Shown one piece after another: positions 9,751 through 22,783 of a stretch of DNA of 64,000 nt (the first letter of the stretch is position 1; each line of letters starts with the position of its first letter). The DNA is from Protula sp. h YS-2021 (lineage: Eukaryota; Annelida; Polychaeta; Sabellida; Serpulidae): assembly GCA_949752745.1 (NCBI GenBank), contig OX457027.1:86311094-86375093 (forward strand), written 5' to 3'. The position numbers and the translations under genes were made by a program. The notes under the pieces were generated by a model. That model searched no databases. It saw only the letters and a list, made by a program, of their open reading frames with translations, and was not told the DNA's origin.

Positions 9751-12700
9751 AGTTCAAAATGTTACACAAAACTGAAATCCATAAAAACTTTGAATCTTTT
9801 GTTTACAAACGATACGATAAACTTGAAGTTTCTTCATGTTTCGAACACCCACAATCAAATATAATTCAGACATAAAATTTGTAAGCGAATAACTGGGAGT
9901 TATTAATTTTGGATACTTTCCGAGGTATTATTTCAAGTAGATGTAATATTTCGGGACAATGCGCACTATAAAGAAAATGCTATCTTATAATCTCAAGCAA
10001 TACTTGGTGCAGTGTTGCAGTTAAAAAAAGAACAACAACAACACGTTCGTTTAATAACCGATGGTGTAAGGAAGGATCAAGCAAGAAAGACCATAAACTC
10101 TGCAACTATGCTGTTCTTTTGCAACCATATTATTTGCCTCTAAGAGTTTCCTCATGTACGATGCTAATTAGTGTTCAAACGCCCACGAGCATACAAACGT
10201 TAGTTATACTAACGTATAGTTAAGAGATAATAGCAAAAAAATGTATAGTTTCCCATGTCGCAATGATATCGTTCTAACCTCACGAAGTAGCATCGGCGTT
10301 GTTCCAGCTTCACAAACCACCCAATGCCTACCAAGTTATGATTATCTCATTTTTAAATATGGGTACTTTACTTCTTGAGGTCTTTGAGAAAGAAAAATGC
10401 GCACTTTTAATAAATACTTATAGATTGGTGTAAAGGTGGAAGGAAGCTCTTATTTTGGCATTATAGGATTTGATTCATTTTGAGCCTACACCACACAGCA
10501 AATAAAGTATGCAGTAATTTTAATATGGTTTAACAACTCGACACGGCTACTCTTTCGAAATATTGTAATTAAAATTAATACATAAAAAATGTGATTAACA
10601 ATCAGGCCCGTACAACAGTTGTTAGAGCTAATTGATCACTTTTCGCTACTTCACTAAAATAAATACAAACTGTTTCCAAAATTTTGTTAAGACTTGCCGT
10701 GTTAAGATCAGTATTAGACAATTATGAAAGTGCTGTCAAGTTGTTGCTGTTAACTGTTGCCGATTTTAAAAAAAGCAGCAAGAGAATATATAGAAGGAAC
10801 ATGCATTTCCTAGGACTTGCTTAAAAAGAAGACTTAATGTTGGACAGGAGTCAAATTACATGGATTTATTTTAAATTAAAATAAAAGCCAGTTGCAATTT
10901 TAGTTAAGATATGACAATAAAATGATGTAAAAGAACTGCAATTGTAGTATTATTACATTGTAACGACGCGTAATGATTTAAAATACATAGTTGTCAAAAG
11001 AGCTTTGATGAAACGGTCTTTAAACGAATTAAGATTGAAGGCATTAAAAACTTAATTGTAATATCATGGTTCGAAGCATTTGGATCTCAATCAACGAAAG
11101 AAATATTTTGTTGCTGACAATGCTTTTACTTTGAATTTTGAATATCAAGACAGCCGAATGAAGCCACTTGTTAACTTCGAAAATATCGTTTTGTAGACTG
11201 CGAAGCCTCTACCATGGGGTTTTCCAGCATGTTTATCGCGAAGCATAAAAAAAATTTGCGGAATAAATCGCAAAGAGGACGTACCCTAACAGGTACTCCC
11301 TGTTACCATTTTTATCGTGTGTTGTCAACCAACCGACCATTCAGCATCGGTGCAGTTCCTGTCATGTGATCGAATCATTCCCAATTTGCGATGCGAGTAG
11401 CAAGAATTTTTTCTGCTTATATTTTGTTAAATATGACTGATAAAAACTGTCAAATTTTAGTATTTTCCACTTCTGATGACTGGTTTCTGAACTGGACTGT
11501 AAAGCACCAGTGAATTATGAGAGAATTGAGGAAATAATCAACTCATAATAAAAACACGTCTGCCTGTTTCAAAGCCAATTCAAAAACTATTTATTTAGAA
11601 TGTAATCCAACGCCCCCAGATCCCATGACGCAATGCGCAATCGGCGACGTAACGTTACGTACAACGGTGCGACAGTGACGTGACGCAACAATCACACACC
11701 TCCAGGACACAGTACAATCGCATCTAACAATCGCCAAAGCCATTTTCTCACATTGCTTCCTTCTTTCTTAAAATTTTGTCCCAAATTTCATGAAAATAGT
11801 TTAAATAACGTACAGAGTTAACAAAATTTATAAATATCACTTAAATGTATAAATAAAGTTCAGATGGTAGAGTGAAAATGTCCCTTGAGGCTCCAAGTAA
11901 TCTTTTGGACAATATCTCATAAAAGTTAAGAAATATCTCGAAATATCTACAAATATCTATAAATGTGATATGCGACAATTAACGATTTTTCCTTGTTGCA
12001 GGCCCAGTGCTGTACCATACAGAACAGTCCGAAGATTTTAATCAAGATTTTATTGTTTTTAGAGCTTTTGTAAGCCAATTGACTTTTCAAAAATATAAAA
12101 TGTATTTAAAATTGCAAAACTTTCCAAAAGCTGGATACTGCTATAAAAACAGCTTGAGCCGACACTGGACAATATTAATTGTGGTAAAAGGTTGTGTGTT
12201 TATTTAACTCTCTGTGTGTGCTTTAAATCGTATTTTCTTCTGAAATGCACGCATCTCATGTATATAACTTTCTGTTAATACTCAAAACATGCATGGTTGT
12301 GGTGTGCTATGATAACTGTTTACCTTTCTAATTGTATAGATTAATAAACTTGCTTGTGTGTGTATGCTTGACTCTTTGTTTTACAATAAACGTATCCAAT
12401 TGCTTATGCACTTTCCTTAAAAACAAATTGGATGTAGACACGACAAAAGTAGACATGACAAAAGAAGACACGACAAAAAATGAATAAGAGAATCGCGAAT
12501 ACGTCCGATATACGTTCGAAATACGTTCAACGTCAAAATAACGTCGTCGAGGGCTAGTTAGGTGACTATTGAGCGATCAGTTAAATAAACGTTTTATACA
12601 TTATATACACAGATGGCGTTCCTATCTTTATTTTCATCAGTATTTCTCCTTTTGGAGTAACTATGTACAAAATATTGGCAACTAACTGTAGATTAATTTG

Positions 12701-14859
12701 ACCGTAACTAAACAATAACGTCTTTATTATATAATATCTGAGTGATTTGCTGGTAACTACGCCTTCTACTAAAGTATATAATTAATGTAATAGTTGTCAG
12801 TAGACCAGCAACTACGCAGATCGGAAAACCAGATATACCTTCAAAAAGGAAAACAATGCTAAAATTCAGCATTTCAGCATTTTATTAAAAATATGCAGTA
12901 TGTTATTCTTGAGAAAGAGACGAATAACATTGGAATTATTATTTTATTAGACTACTCTGTAAGTTATTCTTGAGAAAAGATACGAATAACATTACAATTC
13001 CAACGAGTTGTGTAGTTTACGAACTTTTTCAGTCGACGCCAGGGACTATACAACTGAATGATCGGTATTATAACACCTTAGTGCTAAGAAAATATCCAAA
13101 TATTATTTTTTTAGGACATCCCTCTATATGGAGCTAATTTCCGACTTATGCTGTCCTAGAAACACCAAAACGTTCGTAAATTCGGGTGTCTATACACGTA
13201 CTCACGAAAAACGTCAGAACATATCATTTCCATATTTATACCCTCTCATTTTACCATATAACTTTTTTTATAGAGATTTGCTATTTGGGTTTTTCTACTG
13301 CATGATACACGCTTCTACTAAAATAATAACATTGCATGCATTTAACAACCATACGAGCACAAATAACAAATAACATAATAATAATTAAATTATATTGTCA
13401 GTATTATTTAAAATGAAGTATTTAACAAATCAGTGTCTAATGTTGCTGACTGGTCCACTCCATAATATAGTCACAATCCCAGGATATATGGTCACAACTC
13501 CATGATATAGCTACTGTCCTGCTATAAATCCAGGCTATTATTTGCGGACTCCGGTGGAGAAAATCCGCAATTCCCCACGAGATCGTCATTCGATTCAACC
13601 ATCCACATTCGCTGGATGCTTCCGAGTCGCAGTCGAAAGTACGCCAAATGTTCCACACCTTACATACCACAGTCATTGGGTCACCAAGGTCAACTGTCAA
13701 GGTCAAATGGAACTGCAAATGTCTCTTCAAGGTTACTATACAGTTAGTTAAGTCGCAAAAAGTCACATGTGACAAATTCCCTTATTCGCCAAGGGATGAT
13801 CCTCCAGTCCGACCACCCACATTCACAGGATGTCCCCGAGTCTCGGTCGAGCAACACGCAAAAATCACAGTTTGTATCGCATAAACACCCTTGCGACCAC
13901 CAACGGTAGGAATCTCAAGATCGAAAATCACACTGTTCTTTTTACCATACTACACGGTACGTCGACCGTATTCCAACCCTCCTGGCTATCCCGTCGGCCT
14001 TTCAGTCGAAACGCCATCACAGTTCTTCGATCCTTAGACATCAGGGCTATTTCCGGTAGGATATGACTAGCTATTGACTAAGTTTGACTACATTCCTCCA
14101 GCAAGGAAACACTCCACCATAATAACCTAAAATCACAAAAATCAAACCCCCAACCCAACCCACATGCATACATTTTAAATTTTTAGTCTTTCCGTAGTTA
14201 GTCAGTACGTTCATAAGTTAGTCAATTGTGACTAACTAGTCAAATCAATAGAATATTTGTTTTGCTTGTATTTAATTTAAATGTGTTTCTGTGTGTCTTA
14301 TTTGCTCATCCATCATAAAGTGTCTAATAACTCGGCTGGTATTGTTTTATGTTTTGTTGCCTTTTATGTATATAATTGAAATCAGCAGACAGACAACGGA
14401 CGGACTACCACGGCCCCCTTTTTTATGTCCCACTTCATACATTTCACAATTAAAGACAAGAAATTTGTTTTCTTTTTCAGATAAGGAAACAGTTGAACAC
14501 CACCCATCCCTATGCATTAATTAAATATATTTTATTTTAGTTATTATATTTGTGTAAAACAGACGGACTGTCGGACACGAGGTCACAACATGACCTCACA
14601 GCATGTCCAAGGACATCGGCTTCAGCTGCTTTTTTATGCCCTACATGTGTTATTATATTATATTGTACAGCATGTCCAAGGACATCGGCTTTTTTTTAAC
14701 CCAACCCCGCAAGAGCTAAAAGAAAGATCAGCGATACCTTGCTGAGTCGTGCATTTCGCGGCTTATTTTAAAAAGAGTTTTAGCTGGATTACGAATTATG
14801 TTTAATGCTTTTACAGTTAATAGAAGATGTTTAAGCCATGCTATATTTTTTCACTACTT
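9751..14859. other. Intergenic region, no gene recognised
   Basis: AT-rich spacer upstream of the Artemis-like gene. It has a short repeat of GTAGACACGACAAAA type near 12433-12476, two related ~60-base blocks near 13575-13640 and 13790-13855, and two copies of CATGTCCAAGGACATCGGCT near 14602 and 14669. The open frames here show no domain or family likeness. Confidence 0.6.
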
Positions 14860-15059
14860 TAGTTAACTTGTGCAGTTGGAACTGCTTGATTATAGCGTCT
14901 CCTTTGTTGTAGATTCACTGACGATCTCGGACTTGTGTGCTCATTTCAAGCGTGCAGGGGACCCGCTCTCAAGGTGTACTGCGTGCTTGCCAAGAGTCGC
15001 AAACGGTCTAAGAGAGAAAAGTCGTCTACCTCTGCTCACACGCCTTTATCCATTGAAGC

Positions 15060-16624
15060 ATGGATAAATCAGACGCAGATGGGACGCGGCATTCAAAGAA
15101 GCTGAAACTGAAATCCCTCCCAGCGGCGCTGTATCAACACTGGATGTCTATTTCATTGATCCGGGACAAGTGGATGTGACAACTGCGATGGGTACGCGTG
15201 TGGTTACGGCAACTCCGACTATACAAGCGCCCATCCAGTCTGATTTGGAGATTCCCCTTCTGAATGATCTCACGCTAGATATGAATAGACTAACTCAGGA
15301 TGTTTCTTTACACTAGTTGCCGAAGACATCCAAAATGGATTTAAATATTTCTACACGCTATTCAAACACGCTTTATCGGGGATATTACCGCTGAGACAAG
15401 AACTTTCTCCGTTAAAGAAAGTTGCTTTGGGTTTAAATCTCCATCTAGATTTGTTGAAGAATGCTTCCGATGAGGAACTCGAGATGTTGGGTAGCCTGGC
15501 ATCCAAATCGGCAACTTCACAGCTTAATTCGGTTCCACCAGCTACTGTCACCCCGGAATCATCCTCGCCTAAGGATACTCAGCCTCGGTCAATACCCTTC
15601 ATTGCCCATATACAGCCATTGACAGGGAGTGCACATCGTTTAAGACAGCATCTCATTTACTGATCTTCATCGTCTTCGTCAGCAGACAATTCGTCGTCGG
15701 ACGAGGAGAAGCCGGTGATTATAAGTGAGCAACAACAGATCTCAGCTGAACGGGGAACAGAACCGGTTGTACATCACACGCCTTTATATGCCCGTCGCCA
15801 CTACGGTGTCGTGTCTTGCTTCCAACTTCCCGACCTTTGGATTTGACTTTAGCTCATGCCACGTCTTATCACGTCTCTCCCTGGCTATAACGCCGGAAGA
15901 TTACAAACCATTGCGGCCTGTGCAAATACTACAGAATGTTAGTCTGCATCTCTGGTCTTGACTGTTAAAGTCCAAAATTTTACATGTAAAAACCCGGCCT
16001 ACCAATCCAATGACGGAGAATTGCAGACTCAGCCTCTCTCGTATTTTCAAAACATGGGTTCCTGGCTTCCAAACGGCAGTCCTGAGTTGAGTGAACCGCT
16101 GGTGGAAAGGAGCAGCAGGTATTTAAAGAAAATGGCAAGGAAGAGTTTGCGCACACTTTCTTTTCAAGACGCAGCTTTCCAAGCCTTGAGGAAGATTCTC
16201 GATCCGGGTGTGAATGTCTTATTTGATCGCGTTTTCGTTTCCATCGTGGCAGCGTCGGGTGACTTATTAAAGCTCAACGGCTACAGGCTTACGTCTTTGG
16301 TGGTTCTTCGACGAGAACAAGTGTTACCCCATTTTAATATAAGCACGGAGGATTCACGAAGACTGCGTTTTGCACCGATTGATGGACAATCAATTTCCTC
16401 CTGAAATACTGAAGAATGTTATTGAGGCAGCGCTGGTCAAGTCACAGGATGCGTTGATGTGCAAAGATCTGAAGCACGCTAGTAAGCCGAGACAGTGTCC
16501 ATCGACTACTTCTCGCATGGCATCGCCGAAGAAAAGACCAGGTCCAGTCTCGGTGTCGACACCACAAGTCAAGAAACATAAGCTGAACACTAAAAAGCAG
16601 ACTGCCAATCCTAAGCGGGGGTAG
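15060..16624 (+). pseudogene. DIRS-like ORF1 (gag-like) remnant
   Basis: Fragments in shifting frames, e.g. LGLNLHLDLLKN-type sequence at 15427 and an open stretch 15958-16404 (residues MTVKVQNF to PIDGQSISS), then a basic tail (SPKKRPGPVS, KKHKLNTKKQ). Assigned by position upstream of the RT remnant; the sequence itself is weakly conserved in the class. Confidence 0.45.
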
Positions 16625-16739
16625 AAATTAATCAACGTATCCGGCACAGATCGCATTTCGATCTGTACAAGATATCTTATATTTTAGCGAAGAGTTGGTT
16701 TATCAGTTTCCTAAATCGAGCGTACATTGTCGGTAGGGG

Positions 16740-17110
16740 AATGGCTAAAGAGTTTTAAGCAAGCTTGGCAAGCGATAGGAGCTCCCAAAACATAGTCCTG
16801 TGGTTTCGTTCGGGGTACCCCTATCCGTTTGCCAGAAACGGGTGGGGTCGTCAAATCTTCTCACCGCTAGTCAAGCTTTTCAACTAACATTAGTCACGTC
16901 GTACGAGCACCAGTCAAAAAAGCAATTGGCATTGCAAACGATGATTCAAGATCTGATAGAAAAGAAAGCCACAGAAAAGTTGCTTATAGGCACCCATGCG
17001 TTTTTCAGTCGGTTCTTTATGGTTTTGAAGGAATCGGGCAAATGGCGTCTTGTAGTAGATTTGTTACATCTCAGTCAATTCATACGTCTTACATCGTTCA
17101 ATATGGACAT
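16740..17110 (+). pseudogene. Reverse transcriptase N-terminal remnant
   Basis: Contains HAFFSRFFMVLKESGKWRLV followed by VDLLHLSQFI, matching the early RT motifs (FF.V.K..G.WR.V.DL..LN.FI). The reading stops at SFNMD, after which the palm with the catalytic aspartates is absent. Confidence 0.7.
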
Positions 17111-17600
17111 TCCACAATGGAGTGGTCATTGGTCGAATCACGAGCGCACATTGCATATCAATGTCTTGGAAATGAAGGCGGTGTTTATTGTTTGTGAAAC
17201 TTGAGCCAAGTTTCTCAAGGATCCCGTGGTTCAGTTTCTGGTAGACAAACAAAAAGTGGTGTCTTATTTGTCCAAGCAGGTTTTCGTCTCCCCAAACAGG
17301 CTCCATTGCATGCTCGCGATTACAGTTTTGTCATTCAAGCATCACAGATTGCAGGTGGACTGAATATTCTGACCGATCTAGCTTAACATATGGGCAAAGT
17401 ATTTCACACGGAGTGTGCTTTAGCGATTTACAAGTTTAACTGGATTGCAACACAATCTTCGTGGGATCAACCCCAGGTCCATGTCCATGTACGCACTCAT
17501 GATGAAAGTTCTCACGACGATTTGGCACAAGAGGCCCCGTCTTCCCTTGCTAGTTGCTCCCGATCTTCAAGAACTGCCTTAGTGTATTGATGCGGTTCAA
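17110..17600 (+). pseudogene. RNase H remnant of the DIRS-like element
   Basis: Reads WSGHWSNHERTLHINVLEMK at its start (cf. WS..E...HINVLELKAV of DIRS RNase H), then frame-shifted VVSYLSKQ and HTECALAI fragments. At least three in-frame stops. Confidence 0.65.
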
Positions 17601-17706
17601 TTCCGTCTGCGTCAGCCTCATTGGGAATATTACCACCCAAGTCCTCAGCTGCTTCAACTGAAACTATGGTGTATAAGTTTTCCTTCTTGAAGGATTCTCG
17701 TAAAAA

Positions 17707-18618
17707 GTGATGCAAAGAATGGACAGAATTCACAAAGATTCCACCAATAAAGTCTACTTGTCGCTTTGGCGACTGTTTGAGTCATGGTATCTGGAGAGAG
17801 GTATCGATCCTGTGGCAGCAAAAGCAGTGGCAATGGCCGATTTCTTTCTTTACTTGCTCGAGGTTACAAATTTACCATTAGATCGATTATGACGCGCGGC
17901 TCTCATGTTTATTTTGGAGCGGGTATCAGGTTATAATTTGTCCACATGTAATATATTGTCGGATCTACTCAGGTCATTTCCATTAGAACGCCCCTTTTCC
18001 GACACAACAGTGTTGGATTTGTCATTAGCCTTGAAATACCTCACGTGACTACTTTTCCATCAAGCTAGTTTGAGACGATTTGTTTATACTGTATTGTATA
18101 TTTCTTGTGGCACTGGCGTAGAGCAAGCACCGAGGAGAAATACACGCCTTAAAAAACTCTATCGGTCAAGTTAATGGTTCATGAGAGGCGGCAGTCCTGA
18201 AACCGTTATCGTCTTTTCTGGCCAAGACGCACATTGCGAGGGCTTAGGTAAATTTAAGCAAATTGTGATAGCAGCGTTGCCGGGTGTGAGGTCGCGTGGA
18301 AATTTCGACAGTGAGTCGTTATGCCCCGTCTCCAAACTACACGCATACAGTAAACGATCAAGTACTTATCGTAGCATGTTACAGCGTCGTCTATGTATAT
18401 CTCTCATACGTAGTATCACAGTAGATCTTTCCAAAGTGTCTATATCTAATTATTTCAAGAAAGAAATACTGTTATCATATGATGATACAGTTAAAGATCC
18501 TGAAGATGTAATTCAAAAGCGATCGTCAATTAAAGCTCATCAGGTTAGACATGTAGCATACGCCTTGCGTAATGCTAATGGCGTGTCAATGTGTGAGTTT
18601 GTACGGGTTGACTGTTGA
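17707..18618 (+). pseudogene. Tyrosine recombinase remnant of the DIRS-like element
   Basis: STNKVYLSLWRLFESWYLER and GIDPVAAKAVAMADFFLYLL match the N-terminal core-binding region of DIRS recombinases; LLRSFPLERPFSDTT follows in another frame. The last segment (18181-18618) ends with SSIKAHQVRHVAYALRNANG, the usual site of the catalytic H-x-x-R. Interrupted by several stops. Confidence 0.68.
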
Positions 18619-19099
18619 GCTAAACACGTATATTAAACACTATTGCAAGAATATACAACTGATGCGTTGAGTAACTGGCATAGTCTTCGTCCGTTTGTTA
18701 GTGCTGAATCAGTGATTCATAATAGCCCTCCTTCTGGCAGGACTCCCCAGCAATCTGGTGGAAAGAATGCTTACAAAAAAGCTCAAGGCAGCTAAGTAGA
18801 CTGTGGCGGAGGCACCGCTCGACTCTACATCAACAGCATGGAACTCGAGTGATGGCTTCTAAGTCTACAAGGTATGTTTTACTCATAAAAATGAGTGCGA
18901 CCCTGGAGAAAAGCGCAGAAAAATTGACAAGGAATTAAAACAGCCTTCATTTCTAACACGTTGATATGCAGTGCCTCATCCTGAGCATACCACTATCTCT
19001 TCCAAATGTCATTTAAATCTAACACGAATTAAGTATCAGCATCGTTTTAGTTCTGAAACAACAATTTTTGATTACAATCACAAGAATTTTAGCTGCACA

Positions 19100-20310
19100 A
19101 ACAAAGAGATATAATCATATCTTTCGTTTTTCCGAAAGCAACTTGATGGTGTTGTGTAAATTCAGTAGGAAAAACTGCTGAAACTGCGATATCACTGTAG
19201 AAAGCTTTATTAAAAATTGTGATAGTATTTCACAAACCTTGATCTTGTGGCTCCTTAAGTTAATAAGATCTGTATTAGTTCTGTCTTTGTAAAATTCAAT
19301 GGAGTCTTTGACAAGCTCGTATTTTTCTGGATTCACTCTCAATCCGTACTGGTTTAAGCATCGTGTGTCTAAGTGAATTGTGTTCAAATGATACCTTAAT
19401 TTTGCTGCCATCAAGAATGCACTGAAGGTTATTTATCCTTTCAGTATCTTTTTGATGGCTGTTTGCGAAATGGCGGCGTTTTTGTGAAATTCGGTTTTTT
19501 TATAAGTAAGAGCTTCAGCTCAATTTTTTGAGAATTTCTTGCCTTCAGCTGTGTTGTTATCATGCTTTCGGGTAAACGAGGGGATTTATCGACATTGAGA
19601 TACGGGTTTATAGCAACCCTGAAAACTAATCAGCAGAACTGATCCGTCTTTCTTAAACAGTAGTGCAATAGGAGCTGCCTTTTTGTGAAATTCGGTTTTT
19701 TGTAAGTAAGATCTTCAGATTCATTTTTTGAGAATTTCTTGCCTTCAGCTGTGTTGTTATCATGCTTTCGGGTAAACGAGGGGATGTATCGAAATTGAGA
19801 TACGGGTTTATAGCAACTCTGAAAACTAATCAGCCGAACTGATCTGTCTTTCTTAAACAGTAGTGCAATAGGAGCTGCCTACTTCGAGAATTTTCGGTCG
19901 ATTAAATGTCCTTTTCTAACTTGTCGCCCATCTCATGATCAACTTTGCTTTTTACTACCACTAGCAATTGACATGGTTTGCAGAACCGGAAAGAGAAAGA
20001 CTTTCTTTGAGCTATATCAACAGTGACGTCCTTTTAAAATAAACTTAAACACTTTTTCAATCACTCATTAAACTTGAATGTGCCAAAGCGAAAACCTTTC
20101 GTCTCATACCTTGGATTTGACTGACGTATTTGGCTTCCATTTCCATGACAAAGGAAGTGTCACTGAACTTTTTAAGCATCAAGACTTTCTCTAACAGAGC
20201 TGATTTAGGATATGGCCACTTGTCACTTATCTGCTAATGTTGCATTCAGTGATCCATAATTGTGTTATAGCGCTTGTAAAAAAGGCGTAATTATGTTCGA
20301 CTTCGGATTT
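19100..20310 (-). pseudogene. Probable Ty3/Gypsy pol remnant
   Basis: On the minus strand YGLRVNPEKYELVKDSIEFY resembles the RT segment G..LNPEKCEF.K..I.FLG of Gypsy elements, and decayed upstream pieces (KVDHEMGDKLEKD; FRVAINPYLNVDKS..P) fit earlier RT motifs in order. Many stops and shifts. Assignment is tentative. Confidence 0.42.
19480..19880. repeat. 200-base direct tandem duplication
   Basis: Two copies in tandem with a 200-base period, about 95% alike, starting TTTTTGTGAAATTCGG at 19479 and 19679 and ending GCAATAGGAGCTGCCT. They lie inside the Gypsy-like remnant, so the duplication followed its insertion. Confidence 0.88.
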
Positions 20311-21092
20311 ACGTTCTCAAAAGTCAACTAAATGATCTTGACGTTTATCTTCTGTGACGGTTTCTGTGACGAACAAAAATCATAAAGCATGGCATGAATC
20401 TTACTTTCTATGAGGCTGATTTTAATCTCAAACTTCCCTTTACCGTCTCACAACCGGTGATTAAATATTGGTGCACTCTCTTCTTGAATAGCTGCCAGCT
20501 CCCCCGTTTATATCGACTACCTGTCTGGTTCTTTATATTTTCACCACTGGTCCTTGAATTTCCATGTTCAGCTCAGTGTCGCATGCGTCTTGTGAACACG
20601 ATTCAGCCTTGTGAAAGAATTTAACCAAAACAGGTAGTGCGTTAATGGTTGGCCTTGTATGAGGACTAAATCTTGTTTTTGAGAGGCCATTCAAAGTCGT
20701 TATTCGATTTTTCATTTTTACTTTAACACTGTTATGCATTTGTCCTGGGCAGTTGTGAACACCATTTTCCGACAACCTGTGAACTGTTTTAGGTAAAAGT
20801 GCCATGAATGTACTCATGATTTATTATATTTTGACAGCATTGATCGGTGACTGAAGGTCACTATTAAATTTTGAATTTCAAATTCAAACACTGACATGTA
20901 CCGTTGATGCTGTTATGATCACCCACAACCCAGAAGTTATTTTGATATTTCACACTTATTTATCCGATTGTGGTGTCATTTCTTGATTTTTTCGTCTATT
21001 TTCAGGTGTGCTTTGGATATAGTTTCACCCAAAAAGTGAAAACGAAAGTGAGCTCACAGCCTTAAACCGAGTACCGTAAGTCAAAGGTTAAT
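20311..21092. other. Spacer, no gene recognised
   Basis: A 94-residue minus-strand open frame (20533-20817) has no recognisable domain. It could be a further decayed part of the Gypsy-like remnant. Confidence 0.4.
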
Positions 21093-21200
21093 AATAAGCC
21101 AAAATACTTTTTGGGGTGTTTCGAATACAATGCGTTATAATTCTGAATTTCGGCTGCGATAGAACCGGGTAAAAAATGAAAGAAATGATAGAAAAAAATG
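21093..21200 (-). mobile_element. Truncated copy of MITE family B
   Basis: AATAAGCCAAAATACTTTTTGG, split here only to describe it, begins ATAAGCCAAA and continues with GTGTTTCGAATA and GAACCGGGTAAAAAAT, matching in inverse the right end of the complete copy at 34675-35039. It abuts the foldback element exactly at GATAGAAAAAAATG. Confidence 0.65.
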
Positions 21201-22179
21201 TAAACAAAGGCATTTCTACAATTTATTTGCCAAAATGCATATGAATATAAACATTTAAGAGTAGAATTTTAGTTCAAGGAAGATTTTAGACGTGATTGCA
21301 CTATGTATAGTGAAATACAAGAGGACCTAAAGGTTTAACCTCAATTACTATAGGTTGAGGTCGAATCCGTAACACCGTTGGTACTGCTAAAGTGGTAGGG
21401 ATGTTATTAGGTAAAACAGATCCCATTTAAATCAATGCCCCAACAAACGGTTGTCACAGGATATATTTCTGGGCATATGAATTACATATTTATCTGAAAT
21501 AAGCACAAAATAACTGGATTTGTGTTTTTATTTCTCGATTTTTTGAGACGCGTTCTTTTGGACGGTGTATCTGGAGCTTCTCTGGCCTGTTTGGAGAGTG
21601 GATTCTCAGTTTCCTGAGAGGTCCAAAAGAATGTGGCCCTTCTCCAGAGAAATTTTCCGAGACAAAAACTGTCTCTAGATAACGAGAAATTATCCAAAAG
21701 AACACCTATCGATTTCCCGAGAGCCTCTTGATTTTTCGAGACGGTCCAAGACCTCTCAGAAAACTGAGAATGCACTCTCCAAACAGACCAGAGAAGCTCC
21801 AGAGACACCGTCCAAAAGAACACGTCTCAAAAAATCGAGAAATAAAAAACACAAATCTAGCTATTTTGTGCTTATTTCAGATAAATATGTAATTCATATG
21901 CCCAGAAATATATCCTGTGACAATCGTTTGTTGGGGCATTGGTTTAAATGTGATCTGTTTTACCTAATAACATCCCTACCACTTCAGCAGTACCAACCGT
22001 GTTACAGATTCGACCTCAACCTATAGTAATTGAGGTTAAACCTTTGGGTCCTCTTGTATTTCACTATACTTAGTGCAATTACGTCTAAAATCTTCCTTGA
22101 CCTAAATTTCTACTCTTAAATATCTATATTTCACATGCATTTTTGCAGATAAGTTATAGAATTGCCTTTGTTTACATTT
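21197..22179. mobile_element. 983-base near-palindromic foldback element
   Basis: Two long inverted arms pair around a centre at about 21688. AATGTAAACAAAGGC at 21197 matches GCCTTTGTTTACATT ending at 22178; AGATTTTAGACG at 21283 matches CGTCTAAAATCT ending at 22093; GGCATATGAATTACAT and its complement also pair. Similarity continues into the central part (GAGACGCGTTCTTTTGGACG against CGTCCAAAAGAACACGTCTC). No transposase. ORFs within it are symmetric artefacts. Confidence 0.85.
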
Positions 22180-22199
22180 CCGCCATCTTGTATCTGACC

Positions 22200-22325
22200 T
22201 TCTCGAGAGAAGTTTTCCGAGACAAAAACTGTCTCTAGATAACGAGAACTTCTCCAAGAGAACACCTATCGATTTTCCGAGAGCCTCTTGATTTTTCGAG
22301 ACGGTCCAAGAGAATGTGGCCCTTG
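22200..22325. repeat. Extra partial copy of the foldback centre
   Basis: A third copy of the segment at about 21650-21760: TTCCGAGACAAAAACTGTCT, AACACCTATCGATTTTCC, GTCCAAGAGAATGTGGCCCT. It lies just outside the right arm and ends where the first SINE copy begins. Confidence 0.75.
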
Positions 22326-22496
22326 GTATCTCTAATGTGTGTTGTGAAAATGAATATATAAAAACATGCAACTATATGTTCATTTGTGCTTGGCTGTTTC
22401 CATGAGTTGCAGCTTTTGGCTTAGTGGTTGGCACGCTCACTTATGTAGCGAAAGGTTCCCAGTTCGAGCCCCGCTTGCGACTCACATATTTTCACA
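22323..22496 (+). mobile_element. tRNA-derived SINE, copy 1
   Basis: Contains a tRNA-like core (22404-22484): GAGTTGC and GCGACTC can pair as a seven-base acceptor stem, a box A-like TGGCTTAGTGG and a box B GGTTCCCAGTTCGAGCC are present. The T stem does not pair normally, so this is a pseudo-tRNA. Preceded by ~80 bases shared with copy 2. Confidence 0.6.
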
Positions 22497-22783
22497 ATAT
22501 TGGTACCAGAAGTGTACGAGTACGTTCCTGTCGCGGTTGTATGGTAGATATTCGTGCAACGTTAAAGCGGGTGCGAATGGCAAGAAGGGCACGTGTGAAA
22601 ATTGGAGTAAAGTAGCCATGTGCGGCTATGGGTGGCCTAAAGAGAAAAAGACGGGAGAAAATATTATAATTCGATGTTCAAACACTGTAGTGTTACACTG
22701 ATAATAATGGAAAGAAGGGCATGTGAAAAGCCACGTGCGGCTATGGGTGGTGAAAAAACACAACAGGGAAGAATGTCGTGAAG

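Larger units (their letters stand above)
14860..18820 (+). mobile_element. Decayed DIRS-like (tyrosine recombinase) retrotransposon
   Basis: Ordered remnants on one strand of a gag-like segment, reverse transcriptase, RNase H and a tyrosine recombinase, the gene order of DIRS-type elements. All frames are broken by stops and shifts, so it is dead. The terminal repeats typical of the class were not identified, so the ends are approximate. Confidence 0.7.

Noticed and set aside
12007..12207. 66-residue ORF as a small gene
   Set aside because: Low-complexity AT-rich translation, no recognisable start context, domain or neighbour.
21482..21823. 113-residue minus-strand ORF
   Set aside because: It lies in the centre of the foldback palindrome and its translation is a by-product of the inverted arms.
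22404..22484. Functional tRNA gene
   Set aside because: Acceptor stem and box B look right, but the T stem does not pair and extra bases separate it from the acceptor; a near-identical copy nearby fits a SINE.
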